A stretch of DNA of 17,748 nt from JBBTVO01 sp038058335. GTDB lineage: Bacteria; Patescibacteriota; Microgenomatia; Levybacterales; UBA12049. The stretch is taken from contig JBBUBI010000066.1 in the NCBI GenBank assembly GCA_038058335.1, positions 1-17,748 on the forward strand, in the 5' to 3' direction. Positions 1 to 7,735 of the stretch are shown piece by piece. Within the stretch, counting starts at the first letter, position 1; each line of letters starts with the position of its first letter. Below the pieces are notes generated by a model. It saw nothing but the letters and a program-made list of their open reading frames with translations, had not been told where the DNA came from and searched no databases. The position numbers and the translations under genes were made by a program.

Positions 1-250
1 CCACGTGGACTTTGATCGGAGATCCTGTAGCTTGAACACTCATACCTCTAGATAAGCCTTCAGTTGGTCCCATAGCAAGTGCGCGTACTTCACTGTCGCC
101 GGTAATGAATGCGACTTCGAGTACGAGTTTCTTTTTTTCTTTGGTTTCAAGAACCAATGCCTCATTTATGGAAGGCGAGTTGGTTGCAAATTTTACATCC
201 ACTACGGGTCCTTGAATTCTGACAATAATTCCTTTGCTGTTTTTACTCAT
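1..250 (-). CDS. atpD: F1 ATP synthase beta subunit, N-terminal part (partial)
   Basis: Catalytic beta subunit of the F1 head. Only the first 83 codons are present; the gene runs off the left edge. The frame opens with ATG at 250 and reads MSKNSKGIIVRIQGPVVDVKF, the beta-subunit opening (G.I..I.GPVVDV.F). It continues through the N-terminal beta-barrel with LEVAFITGDSEVRALAMGPTEGLSRGM and TGSPIKVHV, matching the family's conserved 'T.GL.RGM.V..TG.PI.VPVG' segment. The P-loop lies beyond the edge. The start overlaps the atpG stop by 8 nt (243-250), so translation is probably coupled. atpC would be expected next but is not visible. Confidence 0.95.
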   Translation of the reverse strand, partial: MSKNSKGIIVRIQGPVVDVKFATNSPSINEALVLETKEKKKLVLEVAFITGDSEVRALAMGPTEGLSRGMSVQATGSPIKVHV

Positions 251-1106
251 ACATCATTTGGCTCGCTCCGCTTCCAATGTCTAAGATTTCATTGGTTATC
301 TTCTCTTGTCTTTGTTTATTATATTCAAGCTTCAGGTCGTCAATCATGTCCAATGCGTTTTCGGTCGCATTTTTCATTGCAATCATTCTCGCGGCTTGCT
401 CTGACGCATAGCTTTCAAGCAGGAATTGATAGATGTTCATTTCCAAATAATGCTTAAGTATTACCGGAAGCATAGACTCAATATCCGGTTCAAATAATGT
501 GAATAATTTATCACTTGATACATCATTATCTTGATCAATTTTTACAGGCAATAGAGTTTGTACTTTTGGAACTTGATTAAATACAGTTAGGAAATTACTA
601 TAAAGAATTTTCACATCTGAAACATTTTTACTTAAGAATTCGTCATTGATTACTTTTGCGATTGGGTAGACAGCGTCAAAAAGCGGAAGTGTCGTTCCGA
701 ATTCAAATGATGCAAGAATTTCCTTATTAAGTCTCGCAACAGAATTCTCAAGTTTTTTTCCAATATTTAAGTATTCTATTTTTCCGTTTGAATCCTGATT
801 CAAAAGTTCTTTTGTAAGATTTGATATCAAGCCTCCGCAAAGACCTTTATCAGGTGAAAGCACTATTAGTAGAGTCATGTCAGAGCTGCTGTTTGTTTTC
901 ATGTAGTCATTTTTCTTCTCATCTTCAATTTTTTCTGTAAGATTTCTTGTGACATTTGTTAGCTTGCTTACATAAGCTCTTGATGCCAATGCCGCATCCT
1001 GAGCTTTTTTAAGCTTGGATGTTGCGATCATCTGCATTGCTCTTGTTGTCTTTGAGACGTTCTGAGCTGTGTGTATTCGTCTTCTTAGTGCTAGTATATT
1101 TGCCAT
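243..1106 (-). CDS. atpG: F1 ATP synthase gamma subunit (central stalk)
   Basis: Rotor shaft of F1, turning inside the alpha3beta3 head and seated on the c-ring. The protein is 287 aa, normal for the family. The N-terminal helix carries the signature IRRRI.....KTT.AM.M.A..K (here LRRRIHTAQNVSKTTRAMQM). The C-terminal helix has ATENALDMIDDLKLEYNKQR followed by ITNEILDIGSGASQM, the family's most conserved block. A central GLCGGL motif (about residues 90-95) is intact. ATG at 1106 lies 2 nt after the atpA stop, with no clear Shine-Dalgarno, so translation probably depends on atpA. The tail overlaps the atpD start. Confidence 0.97.
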   Translation of the reverse strand: MANILALRRRIHTAQNVSKTTRAMQMIATSKLKKAQDAALASRAYVSKLTNVTRNLTEKIEDEKKNDYMKTNSSSDMTLLIVLSPDKGLCGGLISNLTKELLNQDSNGKIEYLNIGKKLENSVARLNKEILASFEFGTTLPLFDAVYPIAKVINDEFLSKNVSDVKILYSNFLTVFNQVPKVQTLLPVKIDQDNDVSSDKLFTLFEPDIESMLPVILKHYLEMNIYQFLLESYASEQAARMIAMKNATENALDMIDDLKLEYNKQRQEKITNEILDIGSGASQMMYE

Positions 1107-1108
1107 AA

Positions 1109-2626
1109 CTAATTAAACATTTTTCTAAAGCTCTCAAGAGCTTTTTCCATTTTCTTCGCGGTTTCCTCTTTTAGTTTTTCTCCTAATTCAAGAGTTTTGA
1201 TAATGTCAGGATGTTTTCTCACTACAAAATTATGGAACTCTGATTCGAATTTTTGTATTTTATCAACGGGTATGTTATCGAGCTTTCCTGTAGTTACCGT
1301 CCACATGCTTAGTATCTGAAGGGGCTCAGGTAGGGGATTATATTGAGCCTGTTTGAGTATTTCCGTAATTCTTTTGCCTCTTTCAAGCTGCGATAGAGTT
1401 GCCTGATCTAGCTCGGATCCAAATTGCGCAAAAGCAGCAAGTTCTCTGTACTGTGCGAGATCAAGTCTCATTTTACCAGCCACTGACTTAATGGCAGAGG
1501 TTTGGGCTGCTCCTCCAACTCTTGAGACAGAATTACCAATATTTATAGCAGGTCTTATTCCTGCGTTGAATAAATCTGACTGAAGATAGATCTGACCATC
1601 AGTGATAGAAATTATATTTGTAGGAATGTAAGCTGATATGTCATTCGCCTGGGTTTCGACAATAGGAAGTGCAGTTATAGAACCTCCGCCGTTTTTTTTG
1701 CTCAACTTTACCGATCTCTCAAGGAGTCGGGAGTGAAGATAGAATATATCTCCCGGATAAGCCTCTCGGCCTGCAGGACGTCTTAGAATAAGGGAAATTT
1801 GTCTATATGCCCATGCATGCTTTGAAAGATCGTCGTACACGATTAGAACGTCTTCACCTTTTTCAAGGAAGTATTCAGCAATCGCAACACCTGCATAAGG
1901 TGCAAGGTACTGAAGCGCTGCAGGGTCAGCAGAGGTTGCAGATACTATAATACTGTAATCCATAGCTCCAGTTTCCTTTAGTTTTGCAATAACTTGGGCA
2001 ACTGTACTTTGTTTTTGTCCAATCGCAACGTAGATGCAAATTACAGGTTTATATCTTTTATCCTTATTTTTCTGATTGATTATAGTGTCTATAGCGACTG
2101 CTGTTTTGCCCAATCCTCGATCTCCGATAATAAGCTCTCTTTGTCCTCTTCCAATAGGAATTATCGCATCAATTAGCTTAATTCCGGTTTTAAGCGGAGT
2201 TCCGACCGGTTCTCTGTCGATAACACCTGCTGCAATTCTTTCAAGAAGCATATTTTTTCCGGTTTTTACAGGTGATTTTCCATCAAGTGGCGCGCCAAGA
2301 GGCGAAACAACTCTTCCGATTAGTGCCTCCGAAGAAGTAATTGCAAGTATTTTTCCTGTTGTTTCAACTTTGTCTCCTTCAACAATACTATTTCCCGAGT
2401 CAAACAAAATAATACTTGCCGTATCTTCATCAAGTCCCAAGATCATTCCCTTCGTATCGTTTTTGAAGACGACTTGTTCTCCGATAAAGGCTTGGGAAAG
2501 TCCGCTTGCCGAAATTACACCATCGCTATTTTTCTCTACATAGCCGACATTTTTAGTTTTGGAATTTTGAGAGAATCCGATAAGATTCTTTTCTAGTTCC
2601 TTTATAATTTCTTCATTTTTAATCAT
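1109..2626 (-). CDS. atpA: F1 ATP synthase alpha subunit
   Basis: Non-catalytic nucleotide-binding subunit of the F1 head, 505 aa from the chosen start. It has the N-terminal delta-binding helix (residues 1-20), the beta-barrel, and an ATPase core with LKTGIKLIDAIIPIGRGQRE leading into the P-loop. It also has the PGDIFYLHSRLLERS and ISITDGQIYLQSDLFNAGIR blocks and the arginine-finger segment NSVSRVGGAAQ. The P-loop (168-175) reads GDRGLGKT rather than the near-universal alpha form GDRQTGKT; the Walker G....GKT is kept. The frame could extend upstream to a TTG at 2647, but the ATG at 2626 fits family length and gives the 8-nt overlap with atpH that is repeated at atpG/atpD. Confidence 0.97.
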   Translation of the reverse strand: MIKNEEIIKELEKNLIGFSQNSKTKNVGYVEKNSDGVISASGLSQAFIGEQVVFKNDTKGMILGLDEDTASIILFDSGNSIVEGDKVETTGKILAITSSEALIGRVVSPLGAPLDGKSPVKTGKNMLLERIAAGVIDREPVGTPLKTGIKLIDAIIPIGRGQRELIIGDRGLGKTAVAIDTIINQKNKDKRYKPVICIYVAIGQKQSTVAQVIAKLKETGAMDYSIIVSATSADPAALQYLAPYAGVAIAEYFLEKGEDVLIVYDDLSKHAWAYRQISLILRRPAGREAYPGDIFYLHSRLLERSVKLSKKNGGGSITALPIVETQANDISAYIPTNIISITDGQIYLQSDLFNAGIRPAINIGNSVSRVGGAAQTSAIKSVAGKMRLDLAQYRELAAFAQFGSELDQATLSQLERGKRITEILKQAQYNPLPEPLQILSMWTVTTGKLDNIPVDKIQKFESEFHNFVVRKHPDIIKTLELGEKLKEETAKKMEKALESFRKMFN

Positions 2627-2981
2627 AAGTTTTTTGTAAATAATCAACCATATTTTCCATAGAATCCTTTAAATTGAGTTCATAAATCATGTCATTATCT
2701 ACTATTCTCAAGCCAGCCATTAGGCTCGGATCTTCAATTACTTCAAGCTCCTTGTTTTCAAAGAATTTTTCAAGACTTTTTCTAAATTCAATTGTAAAGA
2801 TTTTTTTTGAAGGAACATAAACTTTCAAAAAAATCTTTTTTTGAATATTCTTAAGAGATTTGATATAAATCTTAAGTTCCTTTTTTGTCAGCTTTAAGGA
2901 AGCTTTTTTAAGAATATTCCTATTTATTTCACGGTCAACATAAGTAATTTCTGCTAATTTTCTAATTTTCTTCGTTGTCAT
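2619..2981 (-). CDS. atpH: ATP synthase delta subunit, shortened N-terminal domain
   Basis: Peripheral-stalk subunit linking the top of F1 to the b dimer. Identified mainly by its C-terminal half: a beta-strand pair (IFLKVYVPSKKIF) followed by EVIEDPSLMAGLRIVDNDMI, matching the family's 'vDpsLiGGl.i.igd.viD'. It is also placed between atpF and atpA. At 120 aa it is far below the usual 170-180. The six-helix N-terminal domain that normally grips the alpha N-termini is cut to about 45 lysine-rich residues. The ATG overlaps the atpF stop (TAATG), so no missing upstream exon is hidden: the gene starts where its neighbour ends. It could be a genuine minimal delta or a lineage-specific one. Confidence 0.85.
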   Translation of the reverse strand: MTTKKIRKLAEITYVDREINRNILKKASLKLTKKELKIYIKSLKNIQKKIFLKVYVPSKKIFTIEFRKSLEKFFENKELEVIEDPSLMAGLRIVDNDMIYELNLKDSMENMVDYLQKTYD

Positions 2982-3484
2982 TAATTGGTTGTTTTTATTT
3001 TCTTAATAGCAATTTGCATAAGTTCTTTTTGTTTTTCGTCACCAAAAATATCTTTCATCGATTTTTCCAGGAATTCTATTGCCGCTTTACCTACTGAGAG
3101 TGAAAGTTCTTTTTCTGCGAGCCTGGTTTCTCTTTGGATTTGTTCCTTGGCATTTAGAACCATATCTTCGGTTTCTTTTCTTGTCTTTTCTTCTATCTTC
3201 TTTGAAACCTCTATGGCCTGTAATTTTGCATCCTCAATCAATTTTCCAGCCTCAATCTGGGCATTTTTCAAAATGCCTCTTTCTTTCTCCTCTGCCTCTT
3301 CTAGTTTTTCCTGACCTTTCTGCGCTGCTCTTAATCCATCCTTGATCTCATTCTCTCTTTTCTTTAGAATATCAAGTACCGGCTTGAAAACAAATTTCTT
3401 TAAGATAAAAAGAATTATCAAGAAATTAACTATTTGAGCAGTTAAAAGCAGGGGATCAACTCCGAACTCTTTGATAATTTCCAT
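2981..3484 (-). CDS. atpF: ATP synthase b subunit (peripheral stalk, membrane)
   Basis: Membrane-anchored stator of Fo, 167 aa. There is one N-terminal transmembrane helix (about residues 11-32, LLTAQIVNFLIILFILKKFV), then the typical FKPVLDILKKRENEI segment. A long charged coiled coil rich in E, K, A and Q (about 40-145) follows, and a short C-terminal part would contact delta. The start ATG follows the atpE stop by 4 nt, with a partial Shine-Dalgarno (AAGTAGG) overlapping that stop. Only one b gene is present, so a homodimer is expected. The stop shares a base with the atpH start. Confidence 0.96.
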   Translation of the reverse strand: MEIIKEFGVDPLLLTAQIVNFLIILFILKKFVFKPVLDILKKRENEIKDGLRAAQKGQEKLEEAEEKERGILKNAQIEAGKLIEDAKLQAIEVSKKIEEKTRKETEDMVLNAKEQIQRETRLAEKELSLSVGKAAIEFLEKSMKDIFGDEKQKELMQIAIKKIKTTN

Positions 3485-3488
3485 AGTC

Positions 3489-3695
3489 CTACTTAATAAA
3501 TGCCAAAATTAGGGCGTAAATTGCAATTGCCTCAGCAAAAGCCATACCCAAAAGCATAGCTGGCATAACTCTTCCAGCTGCTTCTGGATTTCGACCGATT
3601 GCTTCCATTGCCTTGGCTCCAATCATACCGATTGCAAGTGCCGGAAGCATTCCTCCTAATGCTATTACCAAACCTCCTGTAATTGTAATACTCAT
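3489..3695 (-). CDS. atpE: ATP synthase c subunit (rotor ring), proton type by motif
   Basis: Proteolipid of the Fo rotor, 68 aa, two transmembrane helices (about 8-31 and 43-67) joined by the polar loop GRNPEAAG (34-41), where the central stalk docks. The ion-carrying carboxylate is Glu55 in MAFAEAIAIY. The residue after it is Ala, and the helix-1 position that holds Gln in sodium-type rings is Ile22. The sodium ligand set is therefore missing and proton coupling is inferred. The gene is preceded by an exceptionally strong ribosome binding site (3699-3709), which fits the need for many more copies of c than of other subunits. Confidence 0.97.
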   Translation of the reverse strand: MSITITGGLVIALGGMLPALAIGMIGAKAMEAIGRNPEAAGRVMPAMLLGMAFAEAIAIYALILAFIK

Positions 3696-3698
3696 AAA

Positions 3699-3709
3699 AT
3701 CACCTCCTT
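3699..3709 (-). promoter_or_regulatory. Near-perfect Shine-Dalgarno of atpE
   Basis: The minus strand reads AAGGAGGTGAT, fully complementary to the usual 16S rRNA 3' end, with 7 nt between GGAGG and the atpE ATG. No other ATP synthase gene in the operon has a comparable site. It probably raises c-subunit synthesis within a shared mRNA. Confidence 0.9.
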
Positions 3710-3720
3710 AAATGATCGCA

Positions 3721-4452
3721 TTAGTGTGCTTCACTATGCGATGTTGTAAGAATTGCCATAAAAGCCATAGTAAGCATAGCAAATACAAGCGCCTGCACAA
3801 AGCCTACGATCATTTCCAGAAATAAAAAGGGAAGCGGAAAGACAAAAGCAAAAAGCGAAGATACAGTATGGAGAACTACTTCGCCCGCAAAAATATTTCC
3901 GAAAAGTCTGAAGGATAGAGAAATTATCTTTGTTATTTCAGAAATTATCTCAAGGACTCCTATGAAAAGATTTATAGGATTTATAGAAAAATATCGCGTC
4001 AGGTATTCTACGATTCCCAATGTTTTTATGCTCAGTATATGAGTCGCTGCTACGGATACAAGAGCGAGGCCTAGTGTTACATTTATGTCGCTTGTGGATC
4101 CCCGAAGAATAGGTGAGAGTACTCTATGTCCTTCATTTTCTTCAAAAAAACCGATGGTACCAATACCAGGAAGAAGGCTTAGCCAATTTGAAAGCAAAAT
4201 AAAAATAAAAAAACTCATAAAATATGGGAATATCTTGGCGGCTTTATTTCCTGCTATTGATTCTACAGTTTCATAAGAAGTTTGAATAACCATCTCAACT
4301 CCGTTTTGAAAAAGACGCGGAACTATTTGAATATTTTTTACAATAAAAAAAGATGCAGTTAATATAACTGCATCCACGATAAGCGTAAATAACAGGGTGT
4401 TTGTAATATTAAATATTCCGATCTGAAAAAGTACTTCAGGAGCAATATGCAT
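3721..4452 (-). CDS. atpB: ATP synthase a subunit (Fo proton channel)
   Basis: Membrane stator of Fo that carries the two proton half-channels, 243 aa with about six hydrophobic segments. The essential arginine is Arg182 in SLSFRLFGNIFAGE, and the last helix carries Gln220 in GFVQALVFAMLTMAFMA, both in family positions. FPYFMSFFIFILLSNWLSLLPG matches the second-helix signature. It is the first structural gene of the ATP synthase cluster; no atpI precedes it. There is no Shine-Dalgarno upstream. Instead a promoter ends 7 nt before the ATG, pointing to a leaderless message. The start ATG at 4452 gives the expected N-terminus. Confidence 0.97.
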   Translation of the reverse strand: MHIAPEVLFQIGIFNITNTLLFTLIVDAVILTASFFIVKNIQIVPRLFQNGVEMVIQTSYETVESIAGNKAAKIFPYFMSFFIFILLSNWLSLLPGIGTIGFFEENEGHRVLSPILRGSTSDINVTLGLALVSVAATHILSIKTLGIVEYLTRYFSINPINLFIGVLEIISEITKIISLSFRLFGNIFAGEVVLHTVSSLFAFVFPLPFLFLEMIVGFVQALVFAMLTMAFMAILTTSHSEAH

Positions 4453-4459
4453 ACTATAT

Positions 4460-4488
4460 ATTTTATGCGTAACTTAGCCTTAAGTCAA
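4460..4488 (-). promoter_or_regulatory. Predicted sigma-70 promoter for the atp operon (leaderless)
   Basis: On the minus strand there is TTGACT (4488-4483), a 17-nt spacer, then TAAAAT (4465-4460), 7 nt before the atpB ATG. The -35 element contains the TGA stop codon of dnaE. Initiation about 7 nt after the -10 would place +1 at base 4453 or 4452. Five of six -35 positions and five of six -10 positions match consensus. Confidence 0.7.
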
Positions 4489-7400
4489 TATGTAGAATTT
4501 TCAAGCGGAATAATTTTATCTGCTATTATTATTGGCCTATCGTTTTTAGTGTCTATTTTTCCTTCAACTATCAAAACTGAGTCTTTAAGTATATAACTTT
4601 TGTATTGTTCAAAAATTTTCGGAAATATAATGCATTCGATTCCTGATCCTTTTTCATCGCCTACAGTCACGAAAGCCATTTCGCTTCCGGTTTTTTTTGT
4701 AAAAATTTTCCTAAGGTTTTCTACGATTCCTCCAATTCTCACCCTAGCTCCTTCGAGTTCCTCGCCCATTAGTCCAACGTCGTGAGTTACTCTGGATTTT
4801 ATAGATATAAGTTCGTCCATCATCGGGTGTGCAGTTAGATAAAGTCCTAAAAATTCCTTTTCAAAACCTAGTTTTTCTTTTAGAGTAAAGTCTTCAACAT
4901 CTAGCGAATTATCTGTTTTTGATTTATCATCGAAGTCGCTTCCAAAAAGAGTAGCTTGTCCCTCTTGATCTTGTTTTTTCATACGAGTGGTTTTCTCAAT
5001 TATTTCAGGATACTGTATTAGAAGTTTTGCTCTTTGGCCAAATAAATCCATGGCTCCCGCCTTGATAAGGCTTTCGATAGTTTTTTTGTTAACTGCTCCG
5101 AGGTCAACTTTGTTTAGGAAATCTTCAAAGCTTTTGAATTCACCTTTTTCCCTGTTTTCCAAAATGCTTTTTATTGCCGCGTCTCCTATGTTCTTTATTG
5201 CGGAAAGACCAAACCTAATTCTCTTGCCTCCTTCGATAGAAAACTCGCTGTCTGACTTATTGATATCAGGAGGAAGGACCTCAATTCCCAGTCTTTTACA
5301 TTCCGCAACGCCCTCTGCTATCTTTTCGTTTTTGGCAGGTCCGGTAGTTCCTCTTGATTCAGCAGTGAGCATTGCAGTCATAAATTCAACTGAATAGTGA
5401 GCCTTGAGATAGGCAGTTCTAAATGCAATCGTTGCATAGCATGCGGCGTGTGCTTTCCCAAAACCATAACCTGCAAAGGGCTCAAACAATATCCATAAAT
5501 TTTCAGAGTTTTTCTTGGTCATCCCGTTTGTAACGCATCCATCTACGAATTTGTCATGCTGCTTCTTCATCTCTGAGGGAATTTTCTTTCCGACTGCTTT
5601 TCTTAACTTGTCTGCTTCAATCCATGAATAACCTGCAACAGTAATTGCTGTAAGTAGGAGATCGTCTTGAAAAGTGATAATTCCATATGATTCTTTTAAT
5701 ATTTCTTTAAGTCTTGGGTCGGGGTAGGAAATAAGTGCAGGGTTGTGTTTTCTTCTGATAAATTCAGGAATGTTTGCCATAGGCCCAGGCCTGTACAGCG
5801 CAACCATAGCCTGAAGATCAAATATTGAAGTTGGCTTAAGCTCTTTAATATATCTCCTCATTCCGGCAGATTCAAGCTGGAAAATTCCGGTAGTTTCACC
5901 GGATGCTAAAAGTTCGTACGTTTTATTATCCTCAAAAGGTATTATGGAAAAGTCTATGTCAAGATCTCTATGAACTTTTATAAATCTGAGAGATTCCTGA
6001 ATAATTGTCAGATTTCTAAGACCCAAAAAATCAATTTTAAGAAGTCCTACGCCGTCTTCTCCGACGGTGTACATATCATACTGCGTAATAATCTTCTCAC
6101 CATTGGGCTCTCTTTGTAGGGGAGTGTATTCGGTTAAAGGTTTATCTGCGATAACAACGCCTGCGGCATGAACCGAAGCGTGCCTGGCTACTCCTTCAAT
6201 TTTTCTGGCCAAATCAAGTAGTTTTTTTGTCTCAGGTTCTGTCTGGTAAGCGATCCGAAGCTCAGGGCTTTGCTCAAGCGCCTTATCAAGTGACATTGCA
6301 TGTCCTTGCCAGCCTGGCGGAATCATTTTGGAAATCCTATCCGGCCCTGAGTACGGCATGCCCAAAACTCTTCCCGTATCCCGCACTGAGCCCTTTGCCT
6401 CAATTGTTCCGAAAGTAATAATTTGCGCAACTTTATCATTCCCATATTTATCGGTGACGTATTTTATTACCTCATCTCTTCTGTTGTCTGCAAAGTCCAA
6501 ATCAATATCCGGTGGAGAAGGTCTTTCAGGATTAAGAAATCTCTCAAAAGGTAATTTAAAAAAAAGAGGGTCTACATCAGAAATTCCAAGCGCATACGAT
6601 ACAATTGATCCCGCATTGGATCCCCTACCAGGGCCAACCGTAATCTTTTGACTTTTTGCCCAGCTTACAAAGTCTGCAACAATAAGTATGTACTTTTCGT
6701 ATCCTTTTTTTAAAATAATTGAAAGCTCATACTCAGTCCTTTCTGTTATTGCAGGAGTAAGCGACTTATATCTTTTTATAAGTCCATCGGTTACTTTTTC
6801 TCTGAAAAAGTCAGATGAGTTTTTTCCATCAGGGACATCAAACACAGGCATAATCCATTGACCAAGTTTAATTTCTAAATTACACATATCAGCGATTTTG
6901 ACAGTATTACTTATAGCTTCAGGAGTTTGAAGAAAAAGTCCGGTCATTTCATCTTTGCTTTTTATATAAAAGTCAGGCGAATCAATCATTGAAAGCCTTC
7001 TATTCTTATCATTTAAAGTTGTTTGCGTCTGTATACAAAGTAATGCTTCTTGTGCTTCAGCATCCTGTGGATTTATATAGTGGTTATCATTAGTTGCAAC
7101 AATTGGTATGCTTAATTTTTTAGATAATTCAATAAGCTTTTCATTCAATATGTCCTGGTCTTTAACATTTAAGTGTTTTTGGAGCTCAAGATAAAAATTT
7201 CCTTCTCCAAATATCTCTTTAAGTTTTTTAGCTCTTTTTATTGCGGTTTCTTCCTGACCTCTGAGTAATGGTTCAGAAACAAAACCATTGATGCATGCAC
7301 TAAGACATATTAAGCCTTCACTGTGTTGTGCAAGAAGCTCCATGTCAGTTCTTGGTTTGTAATAATATCCTTCAAGATTTGCAATGGAAATTATTTTCAT

Positions 7401-7706
7401 TAAATTTTTATAACCTATTTGATTTTTTGCGAGAAGAATAAGATGATTCGAGTCTCCATCAATCCCTGCCTCCTTGTCATGCCTAGACCTTTTACTTACA
7501 TAAATTTCTGATCCTATTATTGGTTTAATTCCTTGCTCGAGACACTCGCTGTAGAATTTAATAACACCATACATGCTTCCGTGGTCTGTAATTGCCAAGG
7601 CTGTCATATCAAGCTCTCTGGCGCGTGTTACCATGTCTTTTATTTTTGATAATCCGTCCAGAAGTGAGAAATCACTGTGGTTGTGAAGGTGTACGAAATC
7701 AGCCAT
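4485..7706 (-). CDS. dnaE: DNA polymerase III alpha subunit with intact PHP domain
   Basis: Replicative polymerase, 1073 aa, DnaE1-type domain order. The N-terminal PHP domain opens with VHLHNHSDFSLLDG. All nine metal-ligand positions known from Thermus-type enzymes appear filled: His8, His10, Asp17, His42, Glu67, His88, Cys138, Asp207, His209. The palm has GPGRGSNAGS (358-367), PDIDLDF with Asp402 and Asp404, and LLKIDFLGLR carrying the third aspartate. The fingers contain FQLESAGMRRYI and ALYRPGPM. A QATLF clamp-binding motif sits at 917-921, followed by an OB-fold (about 975-1065). No intein is present. There is no Shine-Dalgarno; the ATG lies 29 nt after the GGDEF gene stop. Proofreading by PHP is inference. 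Confidence 0.98.
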   Translation of the reverse strand: MADFVHLHNHSDFSLLDGLSKIKDMVTRARELDMTALAITDHGSMYGVIKFYSECLEQGIKPIIGSEIYVSKRSRHDKEAGIDGDSNHLILLAKNQIGYKNLMKIISIANLEGYYYKPRTDMELLAQHSEGLICLSACINGFVSEPLLRGQEETAIKRAKKLKEIFGEGNFYLELQKHLNVKDQDILNEKLIELSKKLSIPIVATNDNHYINPQDAEAQEALLCIQTQTTLNDKNRRLSMIDSPDFYIKSKDEMTGLFLQTPEAISNTVKIADMCNLEIKLGQWIMPVFDVPDGKNSSDFFREKVTDGLIKRYKSLTPAITERTEYELSIILKKGYEKYILIVADFVSWAKSQKITVGPGRGSNAGSIVSYALGISDVDPLFFKLPFERFLNPERPSPPDIDLDFADNRRDEVIKYVTDKYGNDKVAQIITFGTIEAKGSVRDTGRVLGMPYSGPDRISKMIPPGWQGHAMSLDKALEQSPELRIAYQTEPETKKLLDLARKIEGVARHASVHAAGVVIADKPLTEYTPLQREPNGEKIITQYDMYTVGEDGVGLLKIDFLGLRNLTIIQESLRFIKVHRDLDIDFSIIPFEDNKTYELLASGETTGIFQLESAGMRRYIKELKPTSIFDLQAMVALYRPGPMANIPEFIRRKHNPALISYPDPRLKEILKESYGIITFQDDLLLTAITVAGYSWIEADKLRKAVGKKIPSEMKKQHDKFVDGCVTNGMTKKNSENLWILFEPFAGYGFGKAHAACYATIAFRTAYLKAHYSVEFMTAMLTAESRGTTGPAKNEKIAEGVAECKRLGIEVLPPDINKSDSEFSIEGGKRIRFGLSAIKNIGDAAIKSILENREKGEFKSFEDFLNKVDLGAVNKKTIESLIKAGAMDLFGQRAKLLIQYPEIIEKTTRMKKQDQEGQATLFGSDFDDKSKTDNSLDVEDFTLKEKLGFEKEFLGLYLTAHPMMDELISIKSRVTHDVGLMGEELEGARVRIGGIVENLRKIFTKKTGSEMAFVTVGDEKGSGIECIIFPKIFEQYKSYILKDSVLIVEGKIDTKNDRPIIIADKIIPLENSTY

Positions 7707-7735
7707 CTATATTAATGTTTATGTAAATTTTATTG

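Noticed and set aside
2076..2543. 155-codon open frame on the plus strand antisense to atpA
   Set aside because: It lies wholly inside a well-supported atpA. Its composition is a mirror of the alpha-subunit codons, and it has no start signal or recognisable domain.
2627..2647. Upstream TTG start for atpA adding seven residues
   Set aside because: It has no ribosome binding site, lies deep in atpH and is absent from the family's N-terminus. ATG 2626 gives the overlap seen elsewhere in the operon.
4987..5397. 136-codon plus-strand open frame antisense to dnaE
   Set aside because: It is entirely within the dnaE coding region and has no promoter, Shine-Dalgarno or family features.
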